The notes: generated by a model not told the origin, from the sequence alone. Positions 26,244 through 35,183 are shown, counted from the stretch's first letter. The stretch: 64,000 nucleotides of DNA from SG-bin7 sp964498095 (GCA_964498095.1 CAZCFY010000003.1:1-64000); one strand, 5' to 3'. Program-made: numbers and translations.

Positions 26244-27410
26244 CTAAACGTAGGAGCCTGACTCAATTTTCTTGATGATGATTTTTTCTGGCATTAGCGG
26301 ATCCTTCGGGTCGACCATAAAAAACGCTTGTTGCTCGCAACGCAGTTTTCTTTTAACTAACCAATGCAAAATATCCGCCAGCTTTTTGTTTTTCTTATCT
26401 TGAAAGAATGGGTCGTTTTCCAGCGCGTCTTTGGCCTTTTTGAGCGATCGTGCTTCAGCCACGTCGTTTTCTTTAACTGGATAACAGTGAAGATCATATT
26501 TCTCCACATCCTCGGGCAAAACGCCCAGGAAGCGTACCGTCGGGGCGCAAAAATCTTTATTACGAATAAGACTCGCGGCCGAACCCGCTTTGAGTGTGCG
26601 GAAAATATTTTGCAGCGTATAGGCGTCGAGGTCACCGAAAAAGTAAATCGGAACCTCTAATTGTTCCTCGATAAGTTTACACCAGCCGCGCACGCCGTTA
26701 CTGGGAACCCCTTGCGCACCCATCACTATGCAATTATGTCTTTTTGTAAAGCCATTTGACACCAGAGTATTCGCCGTACCTTCTGACTCAACCACCAGGC
26801 AAAATTTAATTTTCTTTTTAGCTTTAAGTTTTAAACTTTGCGGCTTATTTTTCGGCTGAAAGGGCGTTGTTCCCAGCGTGCTAAGATCGACAATCGCTTT
26901 TTCGCCATCGGGCAAGGATTCGGTAACCACGAGTTCCTTTGAATAAGTCTGCCCACCACGGTCATTGGCAAAACAGTTTAGTTCTTCGCGGTAAACTTCT
27001 AAAAGATCGCCGACAAAATCTATAATATCATCACTCTCAGCTTGCTCTTCGAAATCCAGGGGCTTTAAGGTCGGCATGGACTTTACCATACCTTTAGCGA
27101 TGTAGTATAATTCGCGCTTCGTGTTTACGTTTCCGTGTTCAAGGTTACGCAACAAAATTTCGAGCATATATACGACGCGCGCCAGTTTCTGCACGGACGA
27201 CACGTTAAGCTCCGTTCGGACTTTTTTATTTCCGGGAGTTAGGTAGCCAACCTTTGGATTATAAAATGAATTATCCAGCGCGCACTTTACCGCTTCAAGA
27301 ACCGGGCGGCGGGCATGTTCTAGGTCTTTAAGCATTTCTTCACAGAGGATTTTCGACATTTTTGGAATGTCTTTTCCGGAATCCCTGATTTTCAATAATC
27401 CTTTACTCAT
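26244..27410 (-). CDS. top6A: DNA topoisomerase VI subunit A (Spo11-like)
   Basis: The DNA-cleaving subunit of a type IIB topoisomerase, related to Spo11. 388 aa. The 5Y-CAP (winged helix) domain has KRELYY at residues 98-103, giving the catalytic tyrosine at about 103. The Toprim domain has VVESEG at 206-211 (metal-binding Glu) and FFGDLDAYTLQ near 257 (Asp-x-Asp). All key residues are therefore present. It is 12 bases downstream of subunit B, with AGGA before the ATG. Topoisomerase VI is characteristic of archaea and plants and scattered in bacteria. Confidence 0.93.
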   Translation of the reverse strand: MSKGLLKIRDSGKDIPKMSKILCEEMLKDLEHARRPVLEAVKCALDNSFYNPKVGYLTPGNKKVRTELNVSSVQKLARVVYMLEILLRNLEHGNVNTKRELYYIAKGMVKSMPTLKPLDFEEQAESDDIIDFVGDLLEVYREELNCFANDRGGQTYSKELVVTESLPDGEKAIVDLSTLGTTPFQPKNKPQSLKLKAKKKIKFCLVVESEGTANTLVSNGFTKRHNCIVMGAQGVPSNGVRGWCKLIEEQLEVPIYFFGDLDAYTLQNIFRTLKAGSAASLIRNKDFCAPTVRFLGVLPEDVEKYDLHCYPVKENDVAEARSLKKAKDALENDPFFQDKKNKKLADILHWLVKRKLRCEQQAFFMVDPKDPLMPEKIIIKKIESGSYV

Positions 27411-27422
27411 AATCTATTCCTA

Positions 27423-29258
27423 TTATTTCTTTTTTTTCGTTGTTTTGGGCGCGGCTTTTTTTGTTGTCGTTTTTTCGGCCTTTTTTTTCGTTGTCTTCGC
27501 CGCCAAGGGTTCGCCGTCGACCGACATCGCTATTTGTTCGCCTTCGGCCTCTGCCTCAGAAGTCATGGGTGGCGCCGCTTCCTCGCTGCCCCCCTCTTCA
27601 CCTTCGGCGTCGGTGGCTTCCACCTTTTTCATGGAGAAAATATGGGTGTGCTTCTCTTTATAAGCCTTTAACTTATCTTCGGCCTCTAAAAGTTCGGATT
27701 TGGCCTCACGCGTATCGCGCCCTAAGATTTTTTCTAAACCCTTTTCGGCTCTTTCTTTACGGTCCTTACCGGCACCAACCATACGGGCCAGACCCTCAAT
27801 CAAGATAGGACCAAACTTCTCGATATGGGCAATTTTTCTTTCTAAATCCGCCTCGCGCATTTCTTTTTTGATATGGCGAGAAAGCCGCTGACCCGCTTGA
27901 ATCAAGGCCAACCTAATTTCCTCAACCAACTCTTCACTGGAATCAATCGTCTCTTTAGAGGCGTTTTTAAATTTGATAAACGGCGAAACCACGCTCACCG
28001 CAAAAACGTAAGGGCCATAAGGTATACTGTCCTTAGGCTGATTTAATCCGTAAGGTTTCCAGTTAACGGTCTCAACCGCGCGGGTAATCGCACATGCCGA
28101 CTTATCAAATTGCAGCGGTACGCGATTGGCAAAACGCAGGAGCTGAACTTGCTCGTCTTCGGAACCGCGTTGCTTAAAGCGCGCGATCGCGACTTCAACA
28201 ACTACCGGTTTAAAATCACAAATTTTTGGTTTACGGGTAACCACGCTAAAAAAGTCCACGTCACCTAACCGGTGAATGCTTTTTGCCATGGCTTCTTCGC
28301 CGATAGTTAGGACCGACTTCGTGCTTGGATTCTGAATTTCCGTGTCTTGAATAACTTGAAAAGCTTTTTTAAACTCGTCTTCGCTGATTTTCGTTAAAGA
28401 CATTCCTAAAACTTTGTCTTTAAGACCGGCCTTTTTAAAGTCTTTGATAGTTTGGTCGGTAATGCGCGAGAACGATTTACGTAAAAAGTTTTTGAGTGGA
28501 ATATTTCCGTAAAGACGCGCGTGAGTAATAAACTCACCCAGCTTCATGGTGTGCGGATGCGGTAGGGTCGCTTGCGGAATTTCCGGCGTCTCTTCGCTCA
28601 CCCGTGGAATTTCGACCCAGTCATTTTCTAAAAGTTTATATTTAATGGTTAAATGCGGATTTACTAAAACAGTGCCGTCTAAATAAGTAAGGAGTCCGCC
28701 TTCACCGTTGAGTTGCACGCGCCCGTCCATGACGAATTTAACTTTTACGCCGTGCTTTTTACCCCAATCAATCGTGTCTTTTTTGCGGATTAATCCCTTA
28801 TTTTGTTTAATGTCCACGTCGATAAGCGCTTGCACCGCTTTGCGCATGTTTTCGGTTTTGCTGGTTACCCAAACGCCTTTGGCATTGGTTAGCTGCGCCC
28901 AAGTGACGGCCGCCGATATACCAATCCCTTGCTGGCCCCGCGTACATTGGCCCCGGCCAAATTTTGAAGACGCCAAATACTCGCCAAATACTTTAGGTAA
29001 TAAATCGGGTTCGATACCAGGCCCATTGTCTTCAACTTCAATTTCAATAAGATCATTGTTTTTCGAAGCGCCTTTACCGACGCGATCAATTTTAATGGAA
29101 AGTTCCGGAAGAATTCCTGTTTGCTCGCAAGCATCTAAAGAATTGTCTACGGATTCCTTAAGAGTGGTCAAAACTGCCTTCACGGGGGACGAAAAGCCGA
29201 CCTGCTGTAAATTTTTTGCAAAATACTCGGCGGTACTGCTAGAAGTAATTTTAGCCAA
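27423..29258 (-). CDS. top6B: DNA topoisomerase VI subunit B (GHKL ATPase)
   Basis: The ATPase and clamp subunit of topoisomerase VI. The start is a TTG at 29258 with AAGGAG eight bases upstream (611 aa); a TTG at 29336 is in frame but adds an unlikely N-terminus. GHKL motifs: ESVDNSLDA at 35-43, DNGPGI at 77-82, GQQGIG at 108-113. An H2TH-like segment (NFLRKSFSRITDQTIKDF) and the transducer domain follow. The last 90 residues are unusual: an acidic, alanine-rich stretch and then a Lys/Thr/Ala-rich tail ending TTKKKK, resembling a histone-like DNA-binding tail. Operon with subunit A. Confidence 0.93.
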   Translation of the reverse strand: MAKITSSSTAEYFAKNLQQVGFSSPVKAVLTTLKESVDNSLDACEQTGILPELSIKIDRVGKGASKNNDLIEIEVEDNGPGIEPDLLPKVFGEYLASSKFGRGQCTRGQQGIGISAAVTWAQLTNAKGVWVTSKTENMRKAVQALIDVDIKQNKGLIRKKDTIDWGKKHGVKVKFVMDGRVQLNGEGGLLTYLDGTVLVNPHLTIKYKLLENDWVEIPRVSEETPEIPQATLPHPHTMKLGEFITHARLYGNIPLKNFLRKSFSRITDQTIKDFKKAGLKDKVLGMSLTKISEDEFKKAFQVIQDTEIQNPSTKSVLTIGEEAMAKSIHRLGDVDFFSVVTRKPKICDFKPVVVEVAIARFKQRGSEDEQVQLLRFANRVPLQFDKSACAITRAVETVNWKPYGLNQPKDSIPYGPYVFAVSVVSPFIKFKNASKETIDSSEELVEEIRLALIQAGQRLSRHIKKEMREADLERKIAHIEKFGPILIEGLARMVGAGKDRKERAEKGLEKILGRDTREAKSELLEAEDKLKAYKEKHTHIFSMKKVEATDAEGEEGGSEEAAPPMTSEAEAEGEQIAMSVDGEPLAAKTTKKKAEKTTTKKAAPKTTKKKK

Positions 29259-29405
29259 AGCGCATGACTCCTTAAAATAATTGGAAAATTCTAAAGCTTT
29301 AGTTAAAAATATCGGTAAGGTACCTGCTATTGGCAAGAATTAACTCTTGTTTAGCCTTGTGCTTAGCGTTAAAGTGATGAACTTTAAGACAAAAGGAGAA
29401 CTCAA

Positions 29406-29648
29406 ATGCGATCTCTAGTTTTTATTTTATCTTTTTTTTCGACGGTGGTCTTGGCGCAAAACCTTACCGAAATGCGGCTACCAACTTCCCCCGCCGCGGC
29501 AAAATCCTGCAAATTAAAGTTAGGTGGACGCGGTTATTACTTAAATCTCTGTCCTTCCGGGACAGTTATGGTGGGCGTTAACCCGCTGCCGGGAAATCCA
29601 GGAGCGCTACAAATTCTTTGCGCGCAGTTTGAAGTTGTTTGTGAGTAA
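29406..29648 (+). CDS. small secreted hypothetical protein, 80 aa
   Basis: A signal peptide (MRSLVFILSFFSTVVLAQ) and a mature part of about 60 residues with four cysteines spaced as for two disulfides. AAAAGGAG lies eight bases before the ATG, a strong site. Not recognised. Its stop overlaps the likely start of the FKBP gene (GTGAGTAA), so the two are coupled and perhaps act in the same compartment. Confidence 0.75.
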   Translation: MRSLVFILSFFSTVVLAQNLTEMRLPTSPAAAKSCKLKLGGRGYYLNLCPSGTVMVGVNPLPGNPGALQILCAQFEVVCE

Positions 29649-30003
29649 AATATTTTTTTTAGGCCTTTTCCTTTCAAATTTTGTTTTGGCCGCCGAAATA
29701 GAAAAACAAGTTCTTAAACTGGGTGCCGGCGACGCGGCGAATTCGGGCGATAAAGTAAGGATCACGTATAAACTTTGGGTCAAAGAAAAACTTATCGAAA
29801 AACAAAATGAACTGAATGTAATTCTCGATGAAAAAAAATTAGTTCCAGGTCTTTATAAAGGAATTTTAGGCGCGACAAAAGGCACGCAATTTGTAATGGC
29901 GGTGCCACCGGAGCTCGGTTATGGCGCCCGCCAAGAAGGTGAAATTCCGCCCGACTCTACGCTAAAATATGAAATTGAAATTTTAGAAGTTTTTAAGAAA
30001 TAG
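29641..30003 (+). CDS. secreted FKBP-type peptidyl-prolyl isomerase
   Basis: About 120 aa: a short signal peptide (SKIFFLGLFLSNFVLAA) and one FKBP domain with GDKVRITYKLWV, LGATKGTQFVMAVPPELGYG and the final strand YEIEILEVFKK, lacking the usual short insert. It catalyses proline isomerisation during folding, presumably in the periplasm. GTG at 29641 is chosen because it overlaps the stop of the preceding gene; a TTG at 29629 is the alternative. Its end overlaps the end of the convergent decarboxylase gene by 11 bases. Confidence 0.88.
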   Translation: MSKIFFLGLFLSNFVLAAEIEKQVLKLGAGDAANSGDKVRITYKLWVKEKLIEKQNELNVILDEKKLVPGLYKGILGATKGTQFVMAVPPELGYGARQEGEIPPDSTLKYEIEILEVFKK

Positions 30004-31366
30004 CGGCTAAGGATTCCCGAATTTCATTAAGACACAATTCGATATCGTGTTTGTGCGTGCGGAAAGATAAAATACAAATACGAATCACGGCCCGTCCGCG
30101 CAAGCGGGTCGTACTTAAATAAACTTTTCCGCGGCGGCAAAGTTCACGGTGTAATTCTAAAGTAAGCTCATCGCTATGCGCCTGAAAGCCCACGGCCGTA
30201 AGTTCTGGCTCCCTGACAATGACGCGGATACCAGGAATATTTTGTAGCTCGCGCACCGCCAGGGCGGTGAGTTCCAGTTTTTCTTCAAGGGTGCGGGAAA
30301 TGGCCTTTTCGCCGAAGATCTTTAACGAAAGCCACACGCGCAGCGCGCGAAAGTGGCGCGTAAGTTCTAAAGAATAGTCCGTTTGTGAAAGCTCCGTAGG
30401 CGACTCTGTTTCCGACAAATAATACGCGGAATGATTCATGGCTTGCCGTAATTTATCGCGCTCACGCACAATCAGCGCGCCGCAACCATAGGGTTGAAAC
30501 AAACCTTTATGAGGATCAAGAGTAATCGAATCGGCGAATTCAATTCCCTTTAAACGTTTCTTGCCGGCCGCGGTCATTATAAAAAATCCGCCGTAAGCCG
30601 CATCCACATGAAACCACATTCCCAATTTTTTTGCCAAGGCGCCCAACTCCGCCAGAGGATCAATCGAGCCTAAATTTGTCGCGCCCGCATTTGCAATCAG
30701 CATCCAGGGTTTTAAGCCCTGACGCGCATCTTCGCGCAGAATGTTTTCAAAGGCGTTTAGATCCCATTTGAAATTTTCGTCGACGGGAATTTTACGAGTC
30801 GGCACCGCAGCCAGCCCCGCAACCTTTAATGCCCGCTCCAAAGAAACGTGACCTTCGGAGCTTAAATATATAACGGATTTTGGCCACTGCTCAAATGGAA
30901 TTTTTTCGCGCGCCGTTACGACGGCATGCAAATTCGCCAACGTTCCGCCGCTGGTAAGCACGCCCCAAGAATCTTTGGGATAACCGAAAAGATCGCACAT
31001 CCAGCGAATGACATCCCCTTCGATTTTCTGCGCGCCCGGTGAGGTATAGAACATTCCCGAGAAGCGGTTAGTGAGTGCCGCCAGCAGGTCGCCAATGGCG
31101 CCTGTGATAACGCCTCCGCCCGGCACGTATCCCAAAAAACGGCCAGACGCGGTATTCACACCGCCCGCCTGTAAAAGAGAATTGAACTCCTGCAAAACTT
31201 CCCGCAGCTCGTGCGGATGACGAAATGGATTTTCGCTAATTTCTAAATGTTCCTGATTTTTATACGCCCAGTCCTCGGGAAGCCGGCGCAAAAAAGATTC
31301 GCTAAAAGTTTTAATTTCATCTAGCCATTCACCAAATTTTTTGGCGTTAATTTCCAGAGGATGCAT
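29993..31366 (-). CDS. PLP-dependent group II amino-acid decarboxylase
   Basis: 457 aa, of the aromatic-amino-acid/glutamate/histidine decarboxylase family. The PLP lysine is in LDPHKGLFQPYGCG near residue 286 (usually DPHKW), with FHVDAAYGG upstream and GRFLGYVPGGGV near the N-terminus. The substrate cannot be told from sequence; tyrosine, tryptophan or glutamate are possible. It follows the HNH gene, overlapping by 20 bases, so they are coupled. Confidence 0.9.
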   Translation of the reverse strand: MHPLEINAKKFGEWLDEIKTFSESFLRRLPEDWAYKNQEHLEISENPFRHPHELREVLQEFNSLLQAGGVNTASGRFLGYVPGGGVITGAIGDLLAALTNRFSGMFYTSPGAQKIEGDVIRWMCDLFGYPKDSWGVLTSGGTLANLHAVVTAREKIPFEQWPKSVIYLSSEGHVSLERALKVAGLAAVPTRKIPVDENFKWDLNAFENILREDARQGLKPWMLIANAGATNLGSIDPLAELGALAKKLGMWFHVDAAYGGFFIMTAAGKKRLKGIEFADSITLDPHKGLFQPYGCGALIVRERDKLRQAMNHSAYYLSETESPTELSQTDYSLELTRHFRALRVWLSLKIFGEKAISRTLEEKLELTALAVRELQNIPGIRVIVREPELTAVGFQAHSDELTLELHRELCRRGKVYLSTTRLRGRAVIRICILSFRTHKHDIELCLNEIRESLAAIS

Positions 31367-31628
31367 AAGGATCTTTACCTGCCAAAATCATATCAACCGG
31401 GGAATAATATTTCTTTTGAGTGTTGCAGGTTTTACACGCGCAAACAAGATTAGATTTCTCTGATTTCCCACCTTGCGCCAGAGGAATCTTGTGATCCATG
31501 GTGAGTTCGCTGACGGGAAATTTATGCCCACAGTAATGGCAAACACCGCGCGCCAGGCGTTCCTTCCACCAAGCACTCTTGCGTAAAACTCTAGCGCGCT
31601 CGCGCTCACGTTTTATAATTGATTCCAT
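31347..31628 (-). CDS. HNH endonuclease domain protein
   Basis: About 93 aa. A CHYCG pair and a CACKTCN pair form a zinc site, with MDHKIPLAQGGKSEKSNLVC carrying the conserved His-Asn of the HNH nuclease fold. N-terminal residues are Arg/Glu-rich (RERERARVLRKSAWW). Start at 31628 is preferred because the domain begins just after; an ATG at 31664 is also possible. Resembles stand-alone HNH proteins of uncertain role. It overlaps the decarboxylase gene by 20 bases, and its 5' end is only 57 bases from the divergent bolA. Confidence 0.82.
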   Translation of the reverse strand: MESIIKRERERARVLRKSAWWKERLARGVCHYCGHKFPVSELTMDHKIPLAQGGKSEKSNLVCACKTCNTQKKYYSPVDMILAGKDPYASSGN

Positions 31629-31684
31629 GTTGTTTAAATAACATGACTTTTCCTTCATTTCCATTTAATTTCCAAAGGCAAAAT

Positions 31685-31915
31685 ATGACTCTTGATGAAA
31701 TCAAAAATAGATTAGTTAAAGCGTATCCCGACGCTAAAGTGGAGGTTTCCGACCTTACCGGCACAATGGATCACATTCAGGTCCATGTAGAAACTACCCA
31801 TTTTAAGGGAATGCCTCTCTTAGACCGTCACCGTCAGGTGATGGGGCTTTTCGATGCCGAACTCAAATCGGGCGAACTTCATGCTTTAACCATCAAGGCC
31901 AAAGAACCAAAATAG
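31685..31915 (+). CDS. bolA: BolA family protein
   Basis: 76 aa BolA fold with conserved block HFKGMPLLDRHRQVMGLF and the invariant histidine of the HxHxxF-like region (VHVETTHFKGM). BolA proteins bind monothiol glutaredoxins through a shared iron-sulfur cluster. The ATG at 31685 has AAAGG in front. grxD starts 12 bases later, so the predicted partner is encoded directly beside it. Confidence 0.92.
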   Translation: MTLDEIKNRLVKAYPDAKVEVSDLTGTMDHIQVHVETTHFKGMPLLDRHRQVMGLFDAELKSGELHALTIKAKEPK

Positions 31916-31926
31916 GAGATTTTTTT

Positions 31927-32241
31927 ATGGGTAACGTGAATCAGCGCATAGAAGAACTATTAAACAGTTCTCCGGTTTTTTTGTTTATGAAGGGCACTCC
32001 CGAAATGCCGCAATGTGGGTTTTCGGCCCGCGCAGTTCATTGCTTAATGGCGGTCGATGCTCCTTTTAAATCCTTTGATATTTTTACCGACGAAGAAATT
32101 CGCCAAGGCTTGAAATCCTTTTCTAACTTTCAGACGTTCCCACAACTTTACATAAATAAGAAACTCGTTGGCGGCAGCGATATCGTACTTGAACTTTATG
32201 AAAGCGGCGAACTTGAAAAAATGGTGAAAGAAGCGTTGTGA
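31927..32241 (+). CDS. grxD: monothiol glutaredoxin (Grx4 type)
   Basis: 104 aa with the CGFS motif at residues 30-33 (MPQCGFSARAV) and the TFPQLYINKKLVGGSDIV segment. It carries and delivers [2Fe-2S] clusters with BolA. AGGAG precedes the ATG. The adjacent bolA-grxD arrangement is a conserved functional pair. Confidence 0.96.
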   Translation: MGNVNQRIEELLNSSPVFLFMKGTPEMPQCGFSARAVHCLMAVDAPFKSFDIFTDEEIRQGLKSFSNFQTFPQLYINKKLVGGSDIVLELYESGELEKMVKEAL

Positions 32242-32420
32242 GTCCAAATATCGCCCGCTGGGAGCGTATCGCGCGCTGGCTATTTGGCACATTATTTTTG
32301 ACCTGGGCTCTGGCGGGGGGCCCCACCTGGGCCTATCTTTCACTTTATTTTATTTTGACCTCTGTTTTTGGAGTTTGCCCCCTATATCTAACTTTCCGAA
32401 CCCGCAAAACGCGGAGGTAA
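32238..32420 (+). CDS. small DUF2892-like membrane protein, 60 aa
   Basis: A GTG start overlaps the stop of grxD (GTGA). Two hydrophobic segments: about residues 15-28 and 31-48, with a conserved GVCPLY motif and a basic C-terminus. Resembles the small inner-membrane DUF2892 family (YgaP tail type). Function unknown. Confidence 0.75.
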   Translation: MSPNIARWERIARWLFGTLFLTWALAGGPTWAYLSLYFILTSVFGVCPLYLTFRTRKTRR

Positions 32421-32421
32421 C

Positions 32422-33801
32422 ATGGCCGTTGAAAATGAATTAAAAAATATTTTTAAAGCCGACCAAATTCTTACCGACAAGGAAAGTTTAATTCACTACG
32501 GTCAAGATTGGACCAGATATTTTGAACCCAAACCCACCGCCATCGTATTTCCTAAGAGTACGGAGGAGGTGGCGGCCTTGGTAAAATTCGCCCGTCAGTC
32601 CAAAACGGCGCTGGTGCCTTCTGGCGGCAGAACCGGTTTAAGTAGTGCGGCCGTGGCGACCAACAAAGAAGTCGTTGTTTCTTTTGAGAAAATGAACCGC
32701 ATTTTAGAGTTTGATCCCATGGATCAAATCGTCCGCGTCGAACCCGGAGTGATTACACAAACGATTCAAGAGTTCGCGACGGAGAAAAAACTTTACTTCC
32801 CTGTCGATTTCGCGTCCAAAGGCTCTAGTCAAATCGGTGGTAACATTGCGACCAACGCCGGCGGCGTTAAAGTTTTGCGCTATGGGCTCATGCGCAATTG
32901 GGTGGGTGGACTTAAAGTCGTTACGGGAAGGGGCGAGGTTTTAGATTTAAATAAATCCCTCGTTAAAAACGCTTCTGGTTATGACCTGATGCAATTATTT
33001 ATTGGCAGTGAAGGCACGCTTGGATTTATTACCGAAGCGGCCATCAAAATGTGCCGCCCCCCCTATCCCCTGCAAGTGATGCTTTTTGCGGTTCCTGATC
33101 TTGAGAGCATTATGAAGATTTACGAGCTGGCAAAAAATCTTTTAAGTTTAACGGCGTTTGAAATGTTCTCGGAGATCGCGCTCAAACATGTTTTGGCCGC
33201 GAGCCATTTGGCGCGTCCCCTGCCACAGTCTTCTCCCTATTATGTTTTAGTTGAGGGAGAATTGATTTCAGAGGCCACAACGGAAGATTTTGTAAAACTT
33301 TTTGAAGAGAGCGTAAATCAGGGTTGGGTTATTGACGGAGTCATTAGCCAGACCGAAACTCAGTTTAAAGAAATTTGGTCGTTACGCGAAAACGTTGCCG
33401 AAAGTATTGCGAAATATACTCCCTATAAAAACGATATTTCCGTGCGACTCTCGCGCGTCCCACAATTTATAAAAGAAATGGATGCCGTTCTTACCAAAGA
33501 ATACCCGGACTTCGAGGTCGTGTGGTTTGGACACATCGGCGACGGTAATTTGCACATAAGTATTTTAAAGCCGGAAAGTTGGAATAAAGAAAATTTTTAC
33601 GAAGCTTGCCGCAAAGTAGATCAGCATCTTTACGGCACCATCCAAAAATTTGAAGGCAGCATCTCCGCCGAACACGGCGTGGGGTTGGCCAAAAAAGCAT
33701 TTCTGCATTTTACCCGCAGTCCGGAAGAAATTGAATACATGCGGCTCATAAAAAAACAATTTGACCCTGATAACATCATGAACCCGGGAAAAATCTTTTA
33801 G
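32422..33801 (+). CDS. FAD-linked oxidase (GlcD/D-2-hydroxyacid dehydrogenase type)
   Basis: 459 aa, FAD-binding oxidoreductase of the D-lactate, glycolate or D-2-hydroxyglutarate dehydrogenase group. FAD-binding PCMH domain near residues 35-215 with PSGGRTGLSSAA and GGNIATNAGG; C-terminal domain with WFGHIGDGNLHI and EHGVGLAKK (metal and substrate residues) and the terminal FDPDNIMNPGKIF. GGAGG lies five bases before the ATG. The natural substrate is not determined by sequence. Confidence 0.9.
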   Translation: MAVENELKNIFKADQILTDKESLIHYGQDWTRYFEPKPTAIVFPKSTEEVAALVKFARQSKTALVPSGGRTGLSSAAVATNKEVVVSFEKMNRILEFDPMDQIVRVEPGVITQTIQEFATEKKLYFPVDFASKGSSQIGGNIATNAGGVKVLRYGLMRNWVGGLKVVTGRGEVLDLNKSLVKNASGYDLMQLFIGSEGTLGFITEAAIKMCRPPYPLQVMLFAVPDLESIMKIYELAKNLLSLTAFEMFSEIALKHVLAASHLARPLPQSSPYYVLVEGELISEATTEDFVKLFEESVNQGWVIDGVISQTETQFKEIWSLRENVAESIAKYTPYKNDISVRLSRVPQFIKEMDAVLTKEYPDFEVVWFGHIGDGNLHISILKPESWNKENFYEACRKVDQHLYGTIQKFEGSISAEHGVGLAKKAFLHFTRSPEEIEYMRLIKKQFDPDNIMNPGKIF

Positions 33802-33827
33802 GCGAAGTTTTATCCTCGCCCTTTAAA

Positions 33828-34472
33828 TCAATAGCCGTAATTTTTTAACTGTGGCGCGAACCATTCCTTTTGCATGGCTTTAACCATCTCCGGCGTGGTT
33901 CCCCAGTTATCGGCGACTTCTTCTAGGTTTTCTTCCAATAAAGACATCTCGCCTTTTTGCGCCGCCTCTAAGGAAATTTTAATTTTATTCGCGTCAATAC
34001 CATAGAGACGTCGGGTAAAATCTTTGACGTCCTTTTCGGTACGGGAGCGGTCCTTACCGATAACAGCCCAGGTATTATAGAGGCGGGCAATATTGTAACC
34101 CGTTTCACTCGACAAACCATATTTGGCGGCCAGTTTTTGACCCGCGGACTTAACGACCTTTAAGGTAAGCGCCGCCACATCACCTACGACGTTGCGCCCT
34201 TCGCTTGGGTTTTTACGGCTATAAGTATAAGTCGGATCGACCCATTGACCGTATTCATCATAATACCCACCCGAAGAATCCTCCGAATCATAGTAACCTG
34301 AATCGTAGGAACCATCGTCGTAATAATATTCGCAGCCGGGTCCCCCATAGTCGCACGAATCATCATAGGTACTATCCCAACCACTATAATAATAACTGCC
34401 TTGGGTACTTCCTCCGCCGCCACCGCAAGCGGTCAGTCCTAGCATCACAATTGCGAGAAAAAACATTTTCAT
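33828..34472 (-). CDS. Tyr/Asp/Gly-rich lipoprotein
   Basis: 214 aa. Lipoprotein signal MKMFFLAIVMLGLTAC (lipobox LTAC) followed by GGGGGS and about 60 residues of Tyr/Asp/Ser/Gly low-complexity sequence with two Cys. Residues 95-214 form a helical domain with no recognised family. The tyrosine-rich acidic linker could be adhesive or metal-binding, but that is a guess. Its gene converges on the FAD oxidase gene. Confidence 0.7.
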   Translation of the reverse strand: MKMFFLAIVMLGLTACGGGGGSTQGSYYYSGWDSTYDDSCDYGGPGCEYYYDDGSYDSGYYDSEDSSGGYYDEYGQWVDPTYTYSRKNPSEGRNVVGDVAALTLKVVKSAGQKLAAKYGLSSETGYNIARLYNTWAVIGKDRSRTEKDVKDFTRRLYGIDANKIKISLEAAQKGEMSLLEENLEEVADNWGTTPEMVKAMQKEWFAPQLKNYGY

Positions 34473-34657
34473 AAATTCCCCCTTTACCGGCAGTGTGTAG
34501 CGCGGATTTATTGCGAAGGATAATTAAAAGTGAATGGCGCAAATTTTTCTCCGTAAGTCTTCTGTTCAGGTGTCAGAAATGTAGCCAGAGGACCACTCCG
34601 GGAACATAGGTAGACTGTTGAAATCACTGGAGATATCAAAATAGGAATAGCTATTTT

Positions 34658-34674
34658 TTGGCATCGCGTTTGCT
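34658..34674 (+). promoter_or_regulatory. candidate sigma-54 (-24/-12) promoter
   Basis: TTGGCATCGCGTTTGCT: the -24 element TTGGCAT and the -12 element TTTGCT with exactly ten bases between GG and GC, the required spacing. Transcription would start near 34685 and the ATG of the next gene is at 34704. No enhancer-binding site was identified. Confidence 0.65.
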
Positions 34675-34703
34675 CTTAAATTCTATAGAGTAGGAGTCTC
34701 AAA

Positions 34704-35153
34704 ATGAAATCACGAAATTATCTCTTTCGCAGCTCACTTGCCGTCAGCAGTATCTTAGCTGTTACACTGCTAATTGCCGCCGTCGACAAGAAGGCATCCA
34801 ATGATATTCGTGAATTCTTCAAACGCGACAAACGTGAAATTCTCGCGACAGTGACAGGTCCATTCAGCGGCAAAGATACTCTTGTCACTGCCGTTAAAGT
34901 CAAAACTGCCAATGGGATCCGTCTTGAAATTTACGACACTAAAAATGGTCAGTATAAATTGCTTTCGAAAATCGATATTGGCAGTCAAGACGCCTTTTTT
35001 AATTTCGCGGGCCGGGTTTCTAATCTCGCCGCCGACGACGTTGACGGCGATGAAATTCAAGAAATTCTAATTCCCATGTACGACGAAGATCTAGTCGCGC
35101 ATTTGGCTATACTAAAGTACGATAAGCAATCCCAAGTTTTCAACCGGCTATAA
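34704..35153 (+). CDS. secreted FG-GAP/VCBS-like protein, 149 aa
   Basis: Residues 1-30 are a signal or anchor sequence (SLAVSSILAVTLLIAAV). Mature part: a short beta domain with DDVDGDEIQEILIPMYD, a Ca-binding-like Asp-rich loop of FG-GAP type, near residue 117. AGGAG precedes the ATG and the -24/-12 promoter lies 30 bases upstream. First gene of the accessory cluster; the ATPase follows after 30 bases. Not recognised further. Confidence 0.7.
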   Translation: MKSRNYLFRSSLAVSSILAVTLLIAAVDKKASNDIREFFKRDKREILATVTGPFSGKDTLVTAVKVKTANGIRLEIYDTKNGQYKLLSKIDIGSQDAFFNFAGRVSNLAADDVDGDEIQEILIPMYDEDLVAHLAILKYDKQSQVFNRL

Positions 35154-35183
35154 TTTAAACCGTTTCATACCGATACGAAATCA

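Noticed and set aside
33802..33825. Short hairpin GGCGA/TCGCC between convergent genes
   Set aside because: Only five base pairs, with a broken T-run; too weak to call a terminator.
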